Part shown: one piece after another, positions 1 through 5,809 of the stretch
How positions within the stretch are numbered: position 1 is the first letter of the stretch
How the letters are laid out: each line of letters opens with the position of its first letter
DNA from: Solirubrobacterales bacterium
Lineage (GTDB): Bacteria; Actinomycetota; Thermoleophilia; Solirubrobacterales; Solirubrobacteraceae
DNA length: 10,557 bases
Direction: 5' to 3'
Assembly: GCA_003134675.1 (NCBI GenBank)
Contig: PLBZ01000037.1
Span: forward strand, 3,641 to 14,197
Notes under the pieces: model-generated
What the model was told of the DNA's origin: nothing
The model's input: the letters and a program-made list of their open reading frames with translations, nothing else
Databases searched by the model: none
Position numbers and translations under genes: made by a program

Positions 1-861
1 CCGGGCACGGGCAAGACGATGCTCGCCCAACGGCTCCCGTCGATCCTCCCGTCGCTGAGCCGCCAGGAGGCGATCGACGTGACGCGGATCTACAGCATTG
101 CGGGCAACCTGAGGGAGGATCTGGCAAGCAGCCGGCCGTTCCGGGCGCCACACCACTCGATCACGACCGCGGGCCTGATCGGTGGCGCCCGGCGCGGGTG
201 GGGCGAGGTCGTGCTGGCGCACCACGGGGTGCTGTTCTTGGATGAGCTCTCAGAGTTCGCACGCCCGACGCTCGAGGCGCTTCGCCAGCCCCTGGAGGAC
301 GGGCGGGTGGCAATCGTCAGAGCACAGCACTCCACCGTATATCCGGCGCGGTTCATGCTGGTGGCTGCCACCAACCCATGCCCCTGCGGTTATGCGGGCG
401 CCTCGGAAAAATGCAGGTGCAGCGAAAGGGACCTCGCACGACATCATCGCCGGCTGAGCGGCCCCCTGCTGGACCGCATCGATCTCCTCGTCAAGCTGGA
501 GGGCGAGGAGGCGCTCGGCCTGGGCGCGGCGCCGCTGACGAGCTCGGAGAAGGCGCGCGAGCAGGTGACAGTCGCGCGCGAACGTCAGGCGGCACGCCTG
601 GAAGAGGAGGGGGTGAAGGTGAACGCGCACATGGACGTCAGCATGCTCCAGCGGCACGCGCGGCTCGAGCCACGGGCTGAAGAGCTGCTGAACAAGCACC
701 AGGCGCAGGGTTTGTTGAGCACGCGCGGACAGCATCGGGTGCTGCGCGTCGCGCGCACGATCGCCGACCTGAACGGCAGCGAGCGAGTACGCGCACGGGA
801 CGTGGGCTCGGCACTGGCGCTGCGCTCCGAAGCTCCGCATGCGGGAAGTCGCGCGGCGTGA
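1..861 (+). CDS. comM: ComM/YifB-family Mg-chelatase-like AAA+ ATPase, 5'-truncated
   Basis: The reading frame is open from base 1, which falls inside the Walker A motif (PGTGKT, visible residues 1-6), so the N-terminal Lon-like domain and the start lie outside the window. The remaining 286 residues hold the AAA+ core and C-terminal domain. Family marks in order are RPFRAPHHSI, AHHGVLFLDE (Walker B), LRQPLEDG, NPCPCGY followed by a CRC pair (a possible zinc site), and LSGPLLDRID with the probable arginine finger. The C-terminal part carries LLSTRGQHRVLRVARTIADL, typical of the family. ComM is a hexameric helicase that promotes branch migration during integration of transforming DNA; that role comes from studied homologues. 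The TGA stop overlaps the next start (TGATG), so the gene is probably co-translated with dprA. Small departures from the usual motif (RGWGEV, DELSEF) look harmless. Confidence 0.93.
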   Translation, partial: PGTGKTMLAQRLPSILPSLSRQEAIDVTRIYSIAGNLREDLASSRPFRAPHHSITTAGLIGGARRGWGEVVLAHHGVLFLDELSEFARPTLEALRQPLEDGRVAIVRAQHSTVYPARFMLVAATNPCPCGYAGASEKCRCSERDLARHHRRLSGPLLDRIDLLVKLEGEEALGLGAAPLTSSEKAREQVTVARERQAARLEEEGVKVNAHMDVSMLQRHARLEPRAEELLNKHQAQGLLSTRGQHRVLRVARTIADLNGSERVRARDVGSALALRSEAPHAGSRAA

Positions 862-1961
862 TGGATGCGTGTGGAGACTGTCTGCGCCGAAGCTGGCTGC
901 TGGGGATGCTGAGCGGCCCCCTGGGATACCCAAGCGGTCGTAGGCGACTGCTCGAGCTGTTGGCACTCGGCGACGAGCAGCTGATTCAGGCGATCGGTGG
1001 CGGGCGCCGTAAGGATCTGCGAGAGCGATACGCGCGCTTTGAATCGCGGGACATCCGCTGGAGCGCAGGCGTGGAGGCGATTTGCAGGCACCACCGCGGC
1101 TACCCGCAGGCACTGGCAGGCGATGGCGCTCCGCGGATGCTGTACGTGGCGGCCCCAGCGCAGCGACTGGAGGAGCTTGGGGCCCAGCCCGCAGTGGCGA
1201 TCGTGGGGAGCCGTAGGGCAACGGACTACGGCATGGAGATGGCGCGGAGCCTGGCGCGCGGGCTGGCCGCGAGCGGAGTGGCGATAACAGGGGGCCTGGC
1301 GGATGGAATCGCGGTCGCGGCGCAGGAAGGCGCGCTCGAAGCGCAAGGCAATGTGCTGGCGGTGATGGACGGGGGCTTGGACGTGGCGTGCCCGGCGCGC
1401 AGATACGCGCTGTACCAGCGCTTGCGGAAGGTCGGCTGCCCTGTGGCTGAGCTGCCCCCCGACTGCGACGCCAGGCGCTGGGGCTACATCGCGTGCGAAC
1501 GGATTGTGGTCGGCATGGCGCAGCTGACAATCGTCGTGGAGGCCGACGAGGGACCGCGCGAACTGCTGGGCGCACGTATCGCGAAGGCGCTGGGACGAAC
1601 CGTCGCGGCGGTCCCCGGGCGTGTGACCTCGCCGGTGTCGAGGGGCACACACGCGCTGCTGATGGAAGGCGCTGCGCTCGTGAGAGGACCGAAAGACGCG
1701 CTGGATCTGCTTTACAAGGGGAACGCCGCACAGGGGATGATCAGAATGCCGAAGGCAATTCAGCTGGAGCCGAGGCTGAAGGCAACACTGGAGCGGGTGG
1801 GCGCGGGACGGGACACGCCCGCCAAGCTGACTGCAGGAAGCGCAGACGCCGGAGCGGTGCTGCTCGCTTTGAGCGAGCTGGAGCTGATGGGACTGCTGAC
1901 ACGAGGAGACGGCGACCGGTACGTGCCGAGAGAGAGCCTTGCCGGCGGGGCGCCTCTATAA
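861..1961 (+). CDS. dprA: DprA-like DNA-processing protein with degraded signature motifs
   Basis: This 366-residue protein has the full DprA layout: an N-terminal helical region (1-100), an extended Rossmann fold (110-285) and a C-terminal winged helix (about 305-355, with LSELELMGLLTR). DprA protects incoming ssDNA and loads RecA on it. The fold is recognised from VAIVGSRRATDYG (113-124), VLAVMDGGLD (165-174), VVEA (225-228) and VPGRVTSP (251-258). Several near-invariant residues differ. Usual SGxAxGID is TGGLADGIA (143-151); the following AH is AQ (154-155); FPxRNRI is YIACERI (209-215); the SGS loop is PRE (232-234). No frameshift or stop explains this, because homology runs on through the winged helix. 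ATG at 861 is chosen because it overlaps the comM stop; GTG at 858 is in frame and sits 9 nt after a GGGAAG stretch, so it is equally possible. The assignment to the family is firm; normal DprA activity is doubtful. Confidence 0.88.
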   Translation: MDACGDCLRRSWLLGMLSGPLGYPSGRRRLLELLALGDEQLIQAIGGGRRKDLRERYARFESRDIRWSAGVEAICRHHRGYPQALAGDGAPRMLYVAAPAQRLEELGAQPAVAIVGSRRATDYGMEMARSLARGLAASGVAITGGLADGIAVAAQEGALEAQGNVLAVMDGGLDVACPARRYALYQRLRKVGCPVAELPPDCDARRWGYIACERIVVGMAQLTIVVEADEGPRELLGARIAKALGRTVAAVPGRVTSPVSRGTHALLMEGAALVRGPKDALDLLYKGNAAQGMIRMPKAIQLEPRLKATLERVGAGRDTPAKLTAGSADAGAVLLALSELELMGLLTRGDGDRYVPRESLAGGAPL

Positions 1962-1962
1962 T
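1957..1962 (+). promoter_or_regulatory. Probable -10 box for tRNA-Gly
   Basis: A perfect TATAAT overlaps the dprA stop codon (TAA at 1959-1961). Its position predicts a start near 1969, just before the tRNA 5' end at 1973. No good -35 box is seen at 16-18 nt spacing. TTGCCG at 1939-1944 is only 12 nt away. Confidence 0.5.
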
Positions 1963-1972
1963 CGGCGCTCAC

Positions 1973-2046
1973 GCGGATGTAGCTCAGCTGGCTAGAGCGT
2001 CGCCTTGCCATGGCGAAGGTCGAGGGTTCGAATCCCTTCATCCGCT
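1973..2046 (+). tRNA. tRNA-Gly (anticodon GCC)
   Basis: A full cloverleaf can be drawn by hand. The acceptor GCGGATG (1973-1979) pairs with CATCCGC (2039-2045). The D stem is GCTC/GAGC (1982-1985 with 1995-1998). The anticodon stem TCGCC/GGCGA encloses loop TTGCCAT (2005-2011) with anticodon GCC at 2007-2009. The variable loop is 5 nt, and the T stem GAGGG/CCCTT holds loop TTCGAAT (2027-2033) with one G-U pair. The discriminator is T2046 and CCA is not encoded. It lies 11 bases after dprA and decodes GGC, a frequent glycine codon in high-GC genomes. Confidence 0.96.
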
Positions 2047-2054
2047 TCGTGTTG

Positions 2055-2098
2055 TGTCTCGGGACATGCTGGACACATGTCTCGGGAGATGCTGGATA
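2055..2098 (+). repeat. Tandem imperfect 21-bp repeat just downstream of tRNA-Gly
   Basis: Two copies at 2055-2075 and 2078-2098 match at 19 of 21 positions, with starts 23 bp apart (about two helical turns). Each begins TGTCTCGGGA and continues with ATGCTGGA. In copy 1 the first 12 bases are a near-palindrome (TGTC at one end, GACA at the other). This could be a paired protein-binding site or the leftover end of an insertion sequence; tandem repeats of this look occur at ends of some IS481-type elements. That comparison is from memory. No transposase lies beside it. Confidence 0.6.
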
Positions 2099-2117
2099 GC
2101 TTAGGCGGGTGTGATGG

Positions 2118-2123
2118 GATACT
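2118..2123 (+). promoter_or_regulatory. Possible -10 box giving a leaderless transcript
   Basis: GATACT lies 6 nt before the ATG at 2130, which would place the transcription start at or next to the start codon. No Shine-Dalgarno stands before this ATG, and leaderless genes of this layout are common in actinobacteria. No convincing -35 is seen. Confidence 0.35.
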
Positions 2124-2129
2124 CCTCGC

Positions 2130-2585
2130 ATGCCCAGCTATCGCGTGTATACGCGTCTCTCGGTGACCTCCGCCGCGGCGCTGAAGGCCTTTGGCAAGCT
2201 GAACGTCCCGCTCTATCGCATCAGTCGCGGACGGCTGTTCGGACAAGTCGCGGGCACGCCGATCCTGCTGCTCACGACGATCGGTCGCCGCTCGGGACAG
2301 ACGCGCACGGCGCCCGTCGTGTATCTCCCCGAGGGCGAGCGGCTGATCGTGATCGGATCGAACGCCGGCCACAAGAACGCCCCCGCATGGTCGCTGAACC
2401 TGGAGGCGAACCCCGATGCGGTGGTGGAGGTCGGACGCGAGCGGTGCAAGGTGCGCGCACGCGTCGCCGAGGGCGATGAGCGCACTGAGCTGTGGCGCAA
2501 GATGAACGAGCAGTACGGCGGCTTTGACGACTACAGCGCGCGAACGACGCGCGATATCCGGCTGTTCGTGCTGGAGCCGCGCTAG
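2130..2585 (+). CDS. F420-dependent nitroreductase/quinone-reductase family protein (DDN-like)
   Basis: The 151-residue product fits the deazaflavin (F420H2)-dependent oxidoreductase family that includes mycobacterial Ddn, a split-barrel flavin-type fold of about this length. Recognisable blocks are [20 protein letters not shown] (46-65), [19 protein letters not shown] (77-95), which corresponds to the cofactor-binding region, and a C-terminal [16 protein letters not shown]. Such enzymes use reduced F420 to reduce quinones or other electron-poor compounds; the substrate cannot be read from the sequence. No signal peptide or membrane segment is seen, so it is probably cytosolic or peripheral. 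No ribosome site precedes the ATG. Only 10 bases separate its stop from the msrA start, so the two are likely co-transcribed and may both belong to redox defence. Confidence 0.85.
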   Translation: MPSYRVYTRLSVTSAAALKAFGKLNVPLYRISRGRLFGQVAGTPILLLTTIGRRSGQTRTAPVVYLPEGERLIVIGSNAGHKNAPAWSLNLEANPDAVVEVGRERCKVRARVAEGDERTELWRKMNEQYGGFDDYSARTTRDIRLFVLEPR

Positions 2586-2595
2586 CCTGGAGACG

Positions 2596-3267
2596 ATGCG
2601 TTTCTTCGCTCGACCGCGGGCAAGCCTCGTGGACGCCGCCTCGGCGCTGCCCGGGCGGGAGCGCGCGATGGATATACCCGCCCAGCACGAGGTGCTGAAG
2701 ACTCCGCTGCGGGTGGGTGGGGACCTAATCGACCAGGGCATCGAGACGGCGATCTTTGGGATGGGCTGTTTCTGGGGAGAGGAGCTCCTCTTCTGGCAAG
2801 CGCCCGGCGTGTATACGACCGCCGTCGGCTACGCAGGCGGATTCACCCCGAACCCGACCTATGAGGAGGTCTGCTCGGGTGCCACCGGGCACACCGAGGC
2901 TGTGCTCGTCGCCTTCGACCCTGCCGCCACCAGCTACGAGGAGCTGCTGAAGCTGTTCTGGGAGGGCCACGATCCGACGCAGGGCATGCGTCAAGGCAAC
3001 GATGTCGGTAGCCAGTACCGCTCGCTGATTATGTGGAGCGGCGAGGCGCAACGAGCTGCCGCCGAGGAATCGCTGGACACCTATCAGCAGGTGCTCTCAG
3101 CGGCCGGTCACGGGACGATCACGACCGAACTGCTGGAGGCGAGCCTCGAGCACCCCTTCTACTACGCGGAGGACTACCACCAGCAGTACCTCGCGAAGAA
3201 CCCCGGCGGGTACTGCGGATCAGGCGGAACCGGCGTCAGCTGCCCGATTGGCCTGACCCGCAGCTGA
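2596..3267 (+). CDS. msrA: Peptide methionine-S-sulfoxide reductase MsrA
   Basis: MsrA reduces the S-epimer of methionine sulfoxide, free or in proteins, usually with thioredoxin. The 223-residue product has the catalytic GCFWG motif (C58), then [48 protein letters not shown] with residues typical of the family, and [14 protein letters not shown] near the end. The C-terminal [12 protein letters not shown] supplies two probable recycling cysteines (C207, C216), nine residues apart where E. coli MsrA (212 aa) has eight. The N-terminal [12 protein letters not shown] matches the E. coli-type N-terminus and fixes the start at ATG 2596, preceded by GGAG at 2589-2592. The frame stays open further upstream, but that part overlaps the preceding gene and has no homology. 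It is the second gene of a probable two-gene unit. Confidence 0.96.
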   Translation: MRFFARPRASLVDAASALPGRERAMDIPAQHEVLKTPLRVGGDLIDQGIETAIFGMGCFWGEELLFWQAPGVYTTAVGYAGGFTPNPTYEEVCSGATGHTEAVLVAFDPAATSYEELLKLFWEGHDPTQGMRQGNDVGSQYRSLIMWSGEAQRAAAEESLDTYQQVLSAAGHGTITTELLEASLEHPFYYAEDYHQQYLAKNPGGYCGSGGTGVSCPIGLTRS

Positions 3268-3291
3268 CCACGCAATGTTGTCCCTTAACGG

Positions 3292-3319
3292 CAGCGACCC
3301 CGCCGAAGCGGGGCCGCTG
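3292..3319 (+). terminator. Strong GC hairpin after msrA
   Basis: CAGCG (3292-3296) pairs with CGCTG (3315-3319), and CCCCGC (3298-3303) with GCGGGG (3308-3313). There is one A/C mismatch between the stems and a CGAA tetraloop. It lies 24 bp past the msrA stop. No T-run follows on either strand, so it is at best a GC-hairpin terminator of the kind seen in actinobacteria. It may serve both convergent genes. Confidence 0.6.
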
Positions 3320-3334
3320 ACCGTGGGTTGAGAC

Positions 3335-3356
3335 TCGGGGGCATCCTTATCCCCGA
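3335..3356 (-). terminator. Second hairpin, just past the amt stop
   Basis: TCGGGG (3335-3340) pairs perfectly with CCCCGA (3351-3356) across a 10-nt loop, beginning 14 bp beyond the amt stop codon. With the hairpin at 3292 it makes a two-hairpin barrier between convergent msrA and amt. It lacks a T-run, so termination is inferred from position. Confidence 0.4.
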
Positions 3357-3370
3357 CGTGCAGGGACTAA

Positions 3371-4771
3371 CTAACCGGCCGCACTAGGCGCCGGATTTGC
3401 CTGCCACGAGGGAGCATGCGGACCACCGAGGGTGGGCACATCCGAGGGGTAGACCTCGTTGCCGTGGATCGCGTGATCGCCGATCTCCAGCTCTTCGTCG
3501 GAGAGTCGCAGCGGCACGAAGATCCCCACCAGCTTGAGCAGGAGGAATGTCATCACCCCGCTGAACACGATCACGAACAGGGCGGTCTCCGCCTGCCAGC
3601 GGAGCAGGTGGGTACCACCAGTAGCAAAGATGCTTTCCGTTTTGCCGTTGCCGATGTACTCGATCATCTTTGAGTTGGCCAGCACCCCGACCAGCAGACC
3701 CCCCGTTAGACCGGCAATCCCGTGCGTATAGATCACCCCCAGCGTGTCGTCGACGTGCCGGAAGACCGGCGCTCGGCTCAGGAACCTGATCGCCATCCAC
3801 ACGATCGTGGAAGCGACCACGCCGATGATGATCGCACCGTAGCCGTTGACGAAGCCGGCCCCGGGCGTGATGCCGACCAGGCCCGTGATCATTCCGTTTA
3901 CCGAGCCGATCAGTGACGGCTTGTCGCGGAAGATGTAGTCCCACGCGATCCACACGAGCATCGCAACCGCCGTGCATAGGTTCGTGTTGAGCACCGCCGC
4001 CGAGGCGTTCGCGCCGGCGTAATAGGAATCTCCGCCGTTGAACCCGTTCCAGCCGAGCCACAGCAGGCCCGCGCCCGCCGCCACCATCAGCAGGTTGTTC
4101 GGTGCGTCAACCTCGCGGTCTCGTTGCAACCGCGGTCCGATGACCGCCGCCGCGACGAAGCCCGAGATGCCAGCCGCCAAGTGGATGACGTAGCCGCCGG
4201 AATAGTCGACGGCGCCGTGGGCCGCAAAGTAGCCGCCGCCCCAGATCAGGAACGCGTTTACCGTGTAGACGCACGTAATCCATAGGAGCACAAATGGGAT
4301 CCAGGCCTTGAAGTTGATCCGCCCGAGCACCGAGCCGAGCATCAGAATCGGCGTGATCGCGGCGAACACGAACTGGAAGTACACGAGCGAGGACTGCGGG
4401 AAGTGGAATTCCGGACCCGTCGTGATCGACGGGATAACGGCCTGCCCCTCCTCCGCGGCATGTCCGAGCACGCTACCCGGTTCGCCGAGCGCCGTACCCA
4501 GAAACCCCTTGGTGCCGAAGATGCCTGAGCCACCGTGCGCGATCGGATGGCCGAAGCCCATCTTGAACGCCCACAGACACCAGGCAACCAGCACGAGTGA
4601 GAACGCCACGAACGTCAGCATCATGCTGTTCACCGACCAGCGCTTCTGCATGACCCCGCCATACAGGATGGCGAGACCGGGCAGACTCATCAGCCCGACG
4701 AACGTCGCCGCCGTCATCTGCCAGGCGTTGTCGCCAGGATTCAGCCACGTTGGGTATGCACTCCAGGACAT
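3371..4771 (-). CDS. amt: Ammonium transporter, AMT2/MEP-like clade
   Basis: This 466-residue inner-membrane channel protein has the about 11 hydrophobic segments of the Amt/Mep/Rh family and should take up ammonium. Pore residues can be placed against E. coli AmtB: the twin histidines H197 (GGYVIH) and H350 (YTHGIAG), the Phe gate F136 (FQFVFAAIT) and F244 (GWNGFNGGD), W177 of the outer site and D189 (AVDYSGG). The serine at AmtB position 219 appears as Asp (D248). GWNGFNGGD, VDDTLGVIYTHGIAGL and the tail VPLRLSDEELEIGD resemble plant AMT2 and its prokaryotic relatives rather than AmtB. ATG 4771 is chosen because GGAGG stands 3 nt upstream (4775-4779) and MSWSAYPTWLN looks like a native N-terminus. 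An in-frame ATG at 4924 would add 51 residues without homology. No glnK/glnB gene lies beside it. Confidence 0.94.
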   Translation of the reverse strand: MSWSAYPTWLNPGDNAWQMTAATFVGLMSLPGLAILYGGVMQKRWSVNSMMLTFVAFSLVLVAWCLWAFKMGFGHPIAHGGSGIFGTKGFLGTALGEPGSVLGHAAEEGQAVIPSITTGPEFHFPQSSLVYFQFVFAAITPILMLGSVLGRINFKAWIPFVLLWITCVYTVNAFLIWGGGYFAAHGAVDYSGGYVIHLAAGISGFVAAAVIGPRLQRDREVDAPNNLLMVAAGAGLLWLGWNGFNGGDSYYAGANASAAVLNTNLCTAVAMLVWIAWDYIFRDKPSLIGSVNGMITGLVGITPGAGFVNGYGAIIIGVVASTIVWMAIRFLSRAPVFRHVDDTLGVIYTHGIAGLTGGLLVGVLANSKMIEYIGNGKTESIFATGGTHLLRWQAETALFVIVFSGVMTFLLLKLVGIFVPLRLSDEELEIGDHAIHGNEVYPSDVPTLGGPHAPSWQANPAPSAAG

Positions 4772-4933
4772 GTGCCTCCGTTTCCCTACCGTTGTGGATC
4801 TGGTGAAACCCCGATCCGCGCATGCGGGCGAGAATGCACCAATTGCAGTCCCGGTATGAAATCCGGCTTGCAAACAGGCCGCTAGGGACACCGTGCCCAA
4901 CACTTCGGCCGCGGCTTTCGACATTTGTCTAGG
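4772..4933 (-). other. Leader/promoter region of amt
   Basis: These 162 bases lie between the small membrane-protein gene and amt on the minus strand. The GGAGG ribosome site of amt is at 4775-4779. A short palindrome, CGCATGCG, sits at 4819-4826. No convincing -35/-10 pair or nitrogen-regulator box was found, so the promoter is inferred only from the gap. Confidence 0.3.
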
Positions 4934-5266
4934 TCACTGGGAGTGAGCGGGCTGTTGGTCGTACGGGTAGCCGGCCCGCCTGCAGGCCTCTCTCAGCGAA
5001 TCGGCGATGCTCCTGTAGGCACTCGGCGAGGCGCACGCAGCTCTGGCTCGCTCTCCGCAGGCCTGCAGGCTCGCGCCGCCCACCGTGCTGGCGAACGTCA
5101 CGTCAATGCAGCCCACACGCTGTGACGAGCCGCTCGTCAGGGCGTGGACACCGAGCCCGACCACCGCCAACAGTAGGCACGTGGCCACGACTGCGACCGC
5201 CGTCCTCTCACGTCCCCCCCAGCGCAGCGGCTCGGACAGCCGCTTGGACTGGTCGATCATGATCAT
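4934..5266 (-). CDS. Small one-TM protein with a four-cysteine ectodomain, unknown function
   Basis: I do not recognise a named family. The 110-residue product has a basic N-terminal cytoplasmic part (1-21, RWGGRER), one hydrophobic span (about 22-44, TAVAVVATCLLLAVVGLGV) and an outward domain of about 65 residues. By charge the orientation is N-in. The outer part has C53, C70, C78 and C94, enough for two disulfides, in a pattern VGCIDVTFAST, LQACGERARAAC, LREACRRAGYP. A helical stretch of alternating charge lies between the last cysteines. It starts 12 bp after msrB on the same strand, so it is probably translated from the msrB message. ATG at 5266 or 5260 (MIMI) is possible, and neither has a clear ribosome site. 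The link to thiol/disulfide redox chemistry is an inference from context and cysteine content. Confidence 0.7.
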   Translation of the reverse strand: MIMIDQSKRLSEPLRWGGRERTAVAVVATCLLLAVVGLGVHALTSGSSQRVGCIDVTFASTVGGASLQACGERARAACASPSAYRSIADSLREACRRAGYPYDQQPAHSQ

Positions 5267-5278
5267 GGCCGCGAGAGA

Positions 5279-5752
5279 CTACTGCCCAGCAGGCTGTGCA
5301 TCCGGGCCCGGCGCATCTGCGCCGGCATCGCTTCCGGCCTGTGCGTCGGACTGGAAGGCGAGCGCAGCCGAGTTGATGCAGTAGCGCTGGGCGGGCGGGC
5401 CTCCATCAATACCGGGTCCATCATCGAAGACGTGCCCGAGGTGGCCGCCGCAGGTGCGGCAGATCACCTCGGTGCGGCGCATAAACAGGCTGTTGTCCGG
5501 GCGCAGCTCGACCGCCTCGGCGACCGCCGGCTCGGTGAAGCTGGGCCACCCCGTCCCCGAATCGAACTTGGTGTCGGAGCCAAACAGCATGGCGTCGCAG
5601 GCCGCGCAGCGATAGGAGCCGTCGCCCTTGTTGTGGACGTACTCCCCCGTGAATGGCGCCTCGGTTCCCGCCTTGCGCAGAACGTCGTACTGAGCCGGCG
5701 TCAGCTGCTCGCGCCACTCCCGATCGGTCTTCTCGACTTTGGTCTCACCCAT
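5279..5752 (-). CDS. msrB: Peptide methionine-R-sulfoxide reductase MsrB
   Basis: MsrB reduces the R-epimer of methionine sulfoxide and so complements MsrA at 2596. The 157-residue zinc-binding protein shows KVEKTDREW (5-13), APFTGEY, two CxxC pairs that hold structural zinc (C49/C52 and C98/C101), GHLGHVFDDGPG, and RYCINSAAL with catalytic C125. The loop usually carrying the recycling cysteine, SGCGWPSF in E. coli, reads SGTGWPSF here (T67), so recycling must use another thiol or a direct reductant. A tail of about 24 residues rich in Ala, Asp, Gly and Pro follows the domain and looks disordered. ATG 5752 is chosen because it gives the usual short N-terminus. GTG at 5770, with AGGGGG 5 nt upstream, would add six residues. 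It is the first gene of a unit with the small membrane protein and is divergent from the exporter at 5788. Confidence 0.94.
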   Translation of the reverse strand: MGETKVEKTDREWREQLTPAQYDVLRKAGTEAPFTGEYVHNKGDGSYRCAACDAMLFGSDTKFDSGTGWPSFTEPAVAEAVELRPDNSLFMRRTEVICRTCGGHLGHVFDDGPGIDGGPPAQRYCINSAALAFQSDAQAGSDAGADAPGPDAQPAGQ

Positions 5753-5780
5753 CCGACCCAGTTCTAGCACCGAGGCCCCC

Positions 5781-5809
5781 TGCTATCATGATGCTTACGT
5801 TCACGTCAA
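5781..5809 (-). promoter_or_regulatory. Possible msrB promoter inside the exporter's 5' coding end
   Basis: On the minus strand TTGACG (5809-5804) is a good -35. At 16-18 nt spacing only weak -10 candidates occur (GATAGC, ATAGCA or TAGCAG near 5787-5780). The predicted start, around 5774, would give the msrB ATG a leader of about 20 nt. The gap between the divergent starts is only 35 bp, so a promoter must overlap coding DNA. Confidence 0.25.

Noticed and set aside
250..1731. Long minus-strand open frame (493 codons) opposite comM and dprA
   Set aside because: The product is low-complexity Arg/Pro/Ala/Ser with no motif, while the plus strand encodes two recognisable families. High-GC codon bias on one strand leaves the opposite frame open.
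2524..2595. Longer N-terminus for MsrA
   Set aside because: It overlaps the upstream gene and lacks homology. The E. coli-like N-terminus and a GGAG ribosome site support ATG 2596.
1760..2741. Minus-strand frames running across the tRNA
   Set aside because: They translate the antisense of tRNA-Gly (GFEPSTFAMARR-like text, a familiar false protein) and then the antisense of the F420-family gene.
4794..4809. Possible GlnR-type nitrogen box before amt
   Set aside because: Only the GAAAC half-site is present; the partner half is a poor match at the required spacing.
4772..4924. 51-residue N-terminal extension of Amt, possibly a signal peptide (SPACA before DRG)
   Set aside because: A hydrophobic patch exists and E. 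coli AmtB has a signal peptide. However, the extension continues with polar residues, and GGAGG sits right before ATG 4771. Kept only as an alternative.
5653..5787. Upstream extension of exporter 1
   Set aside because: It reads antisense through the msrB coding region and has no membrane-protein character.
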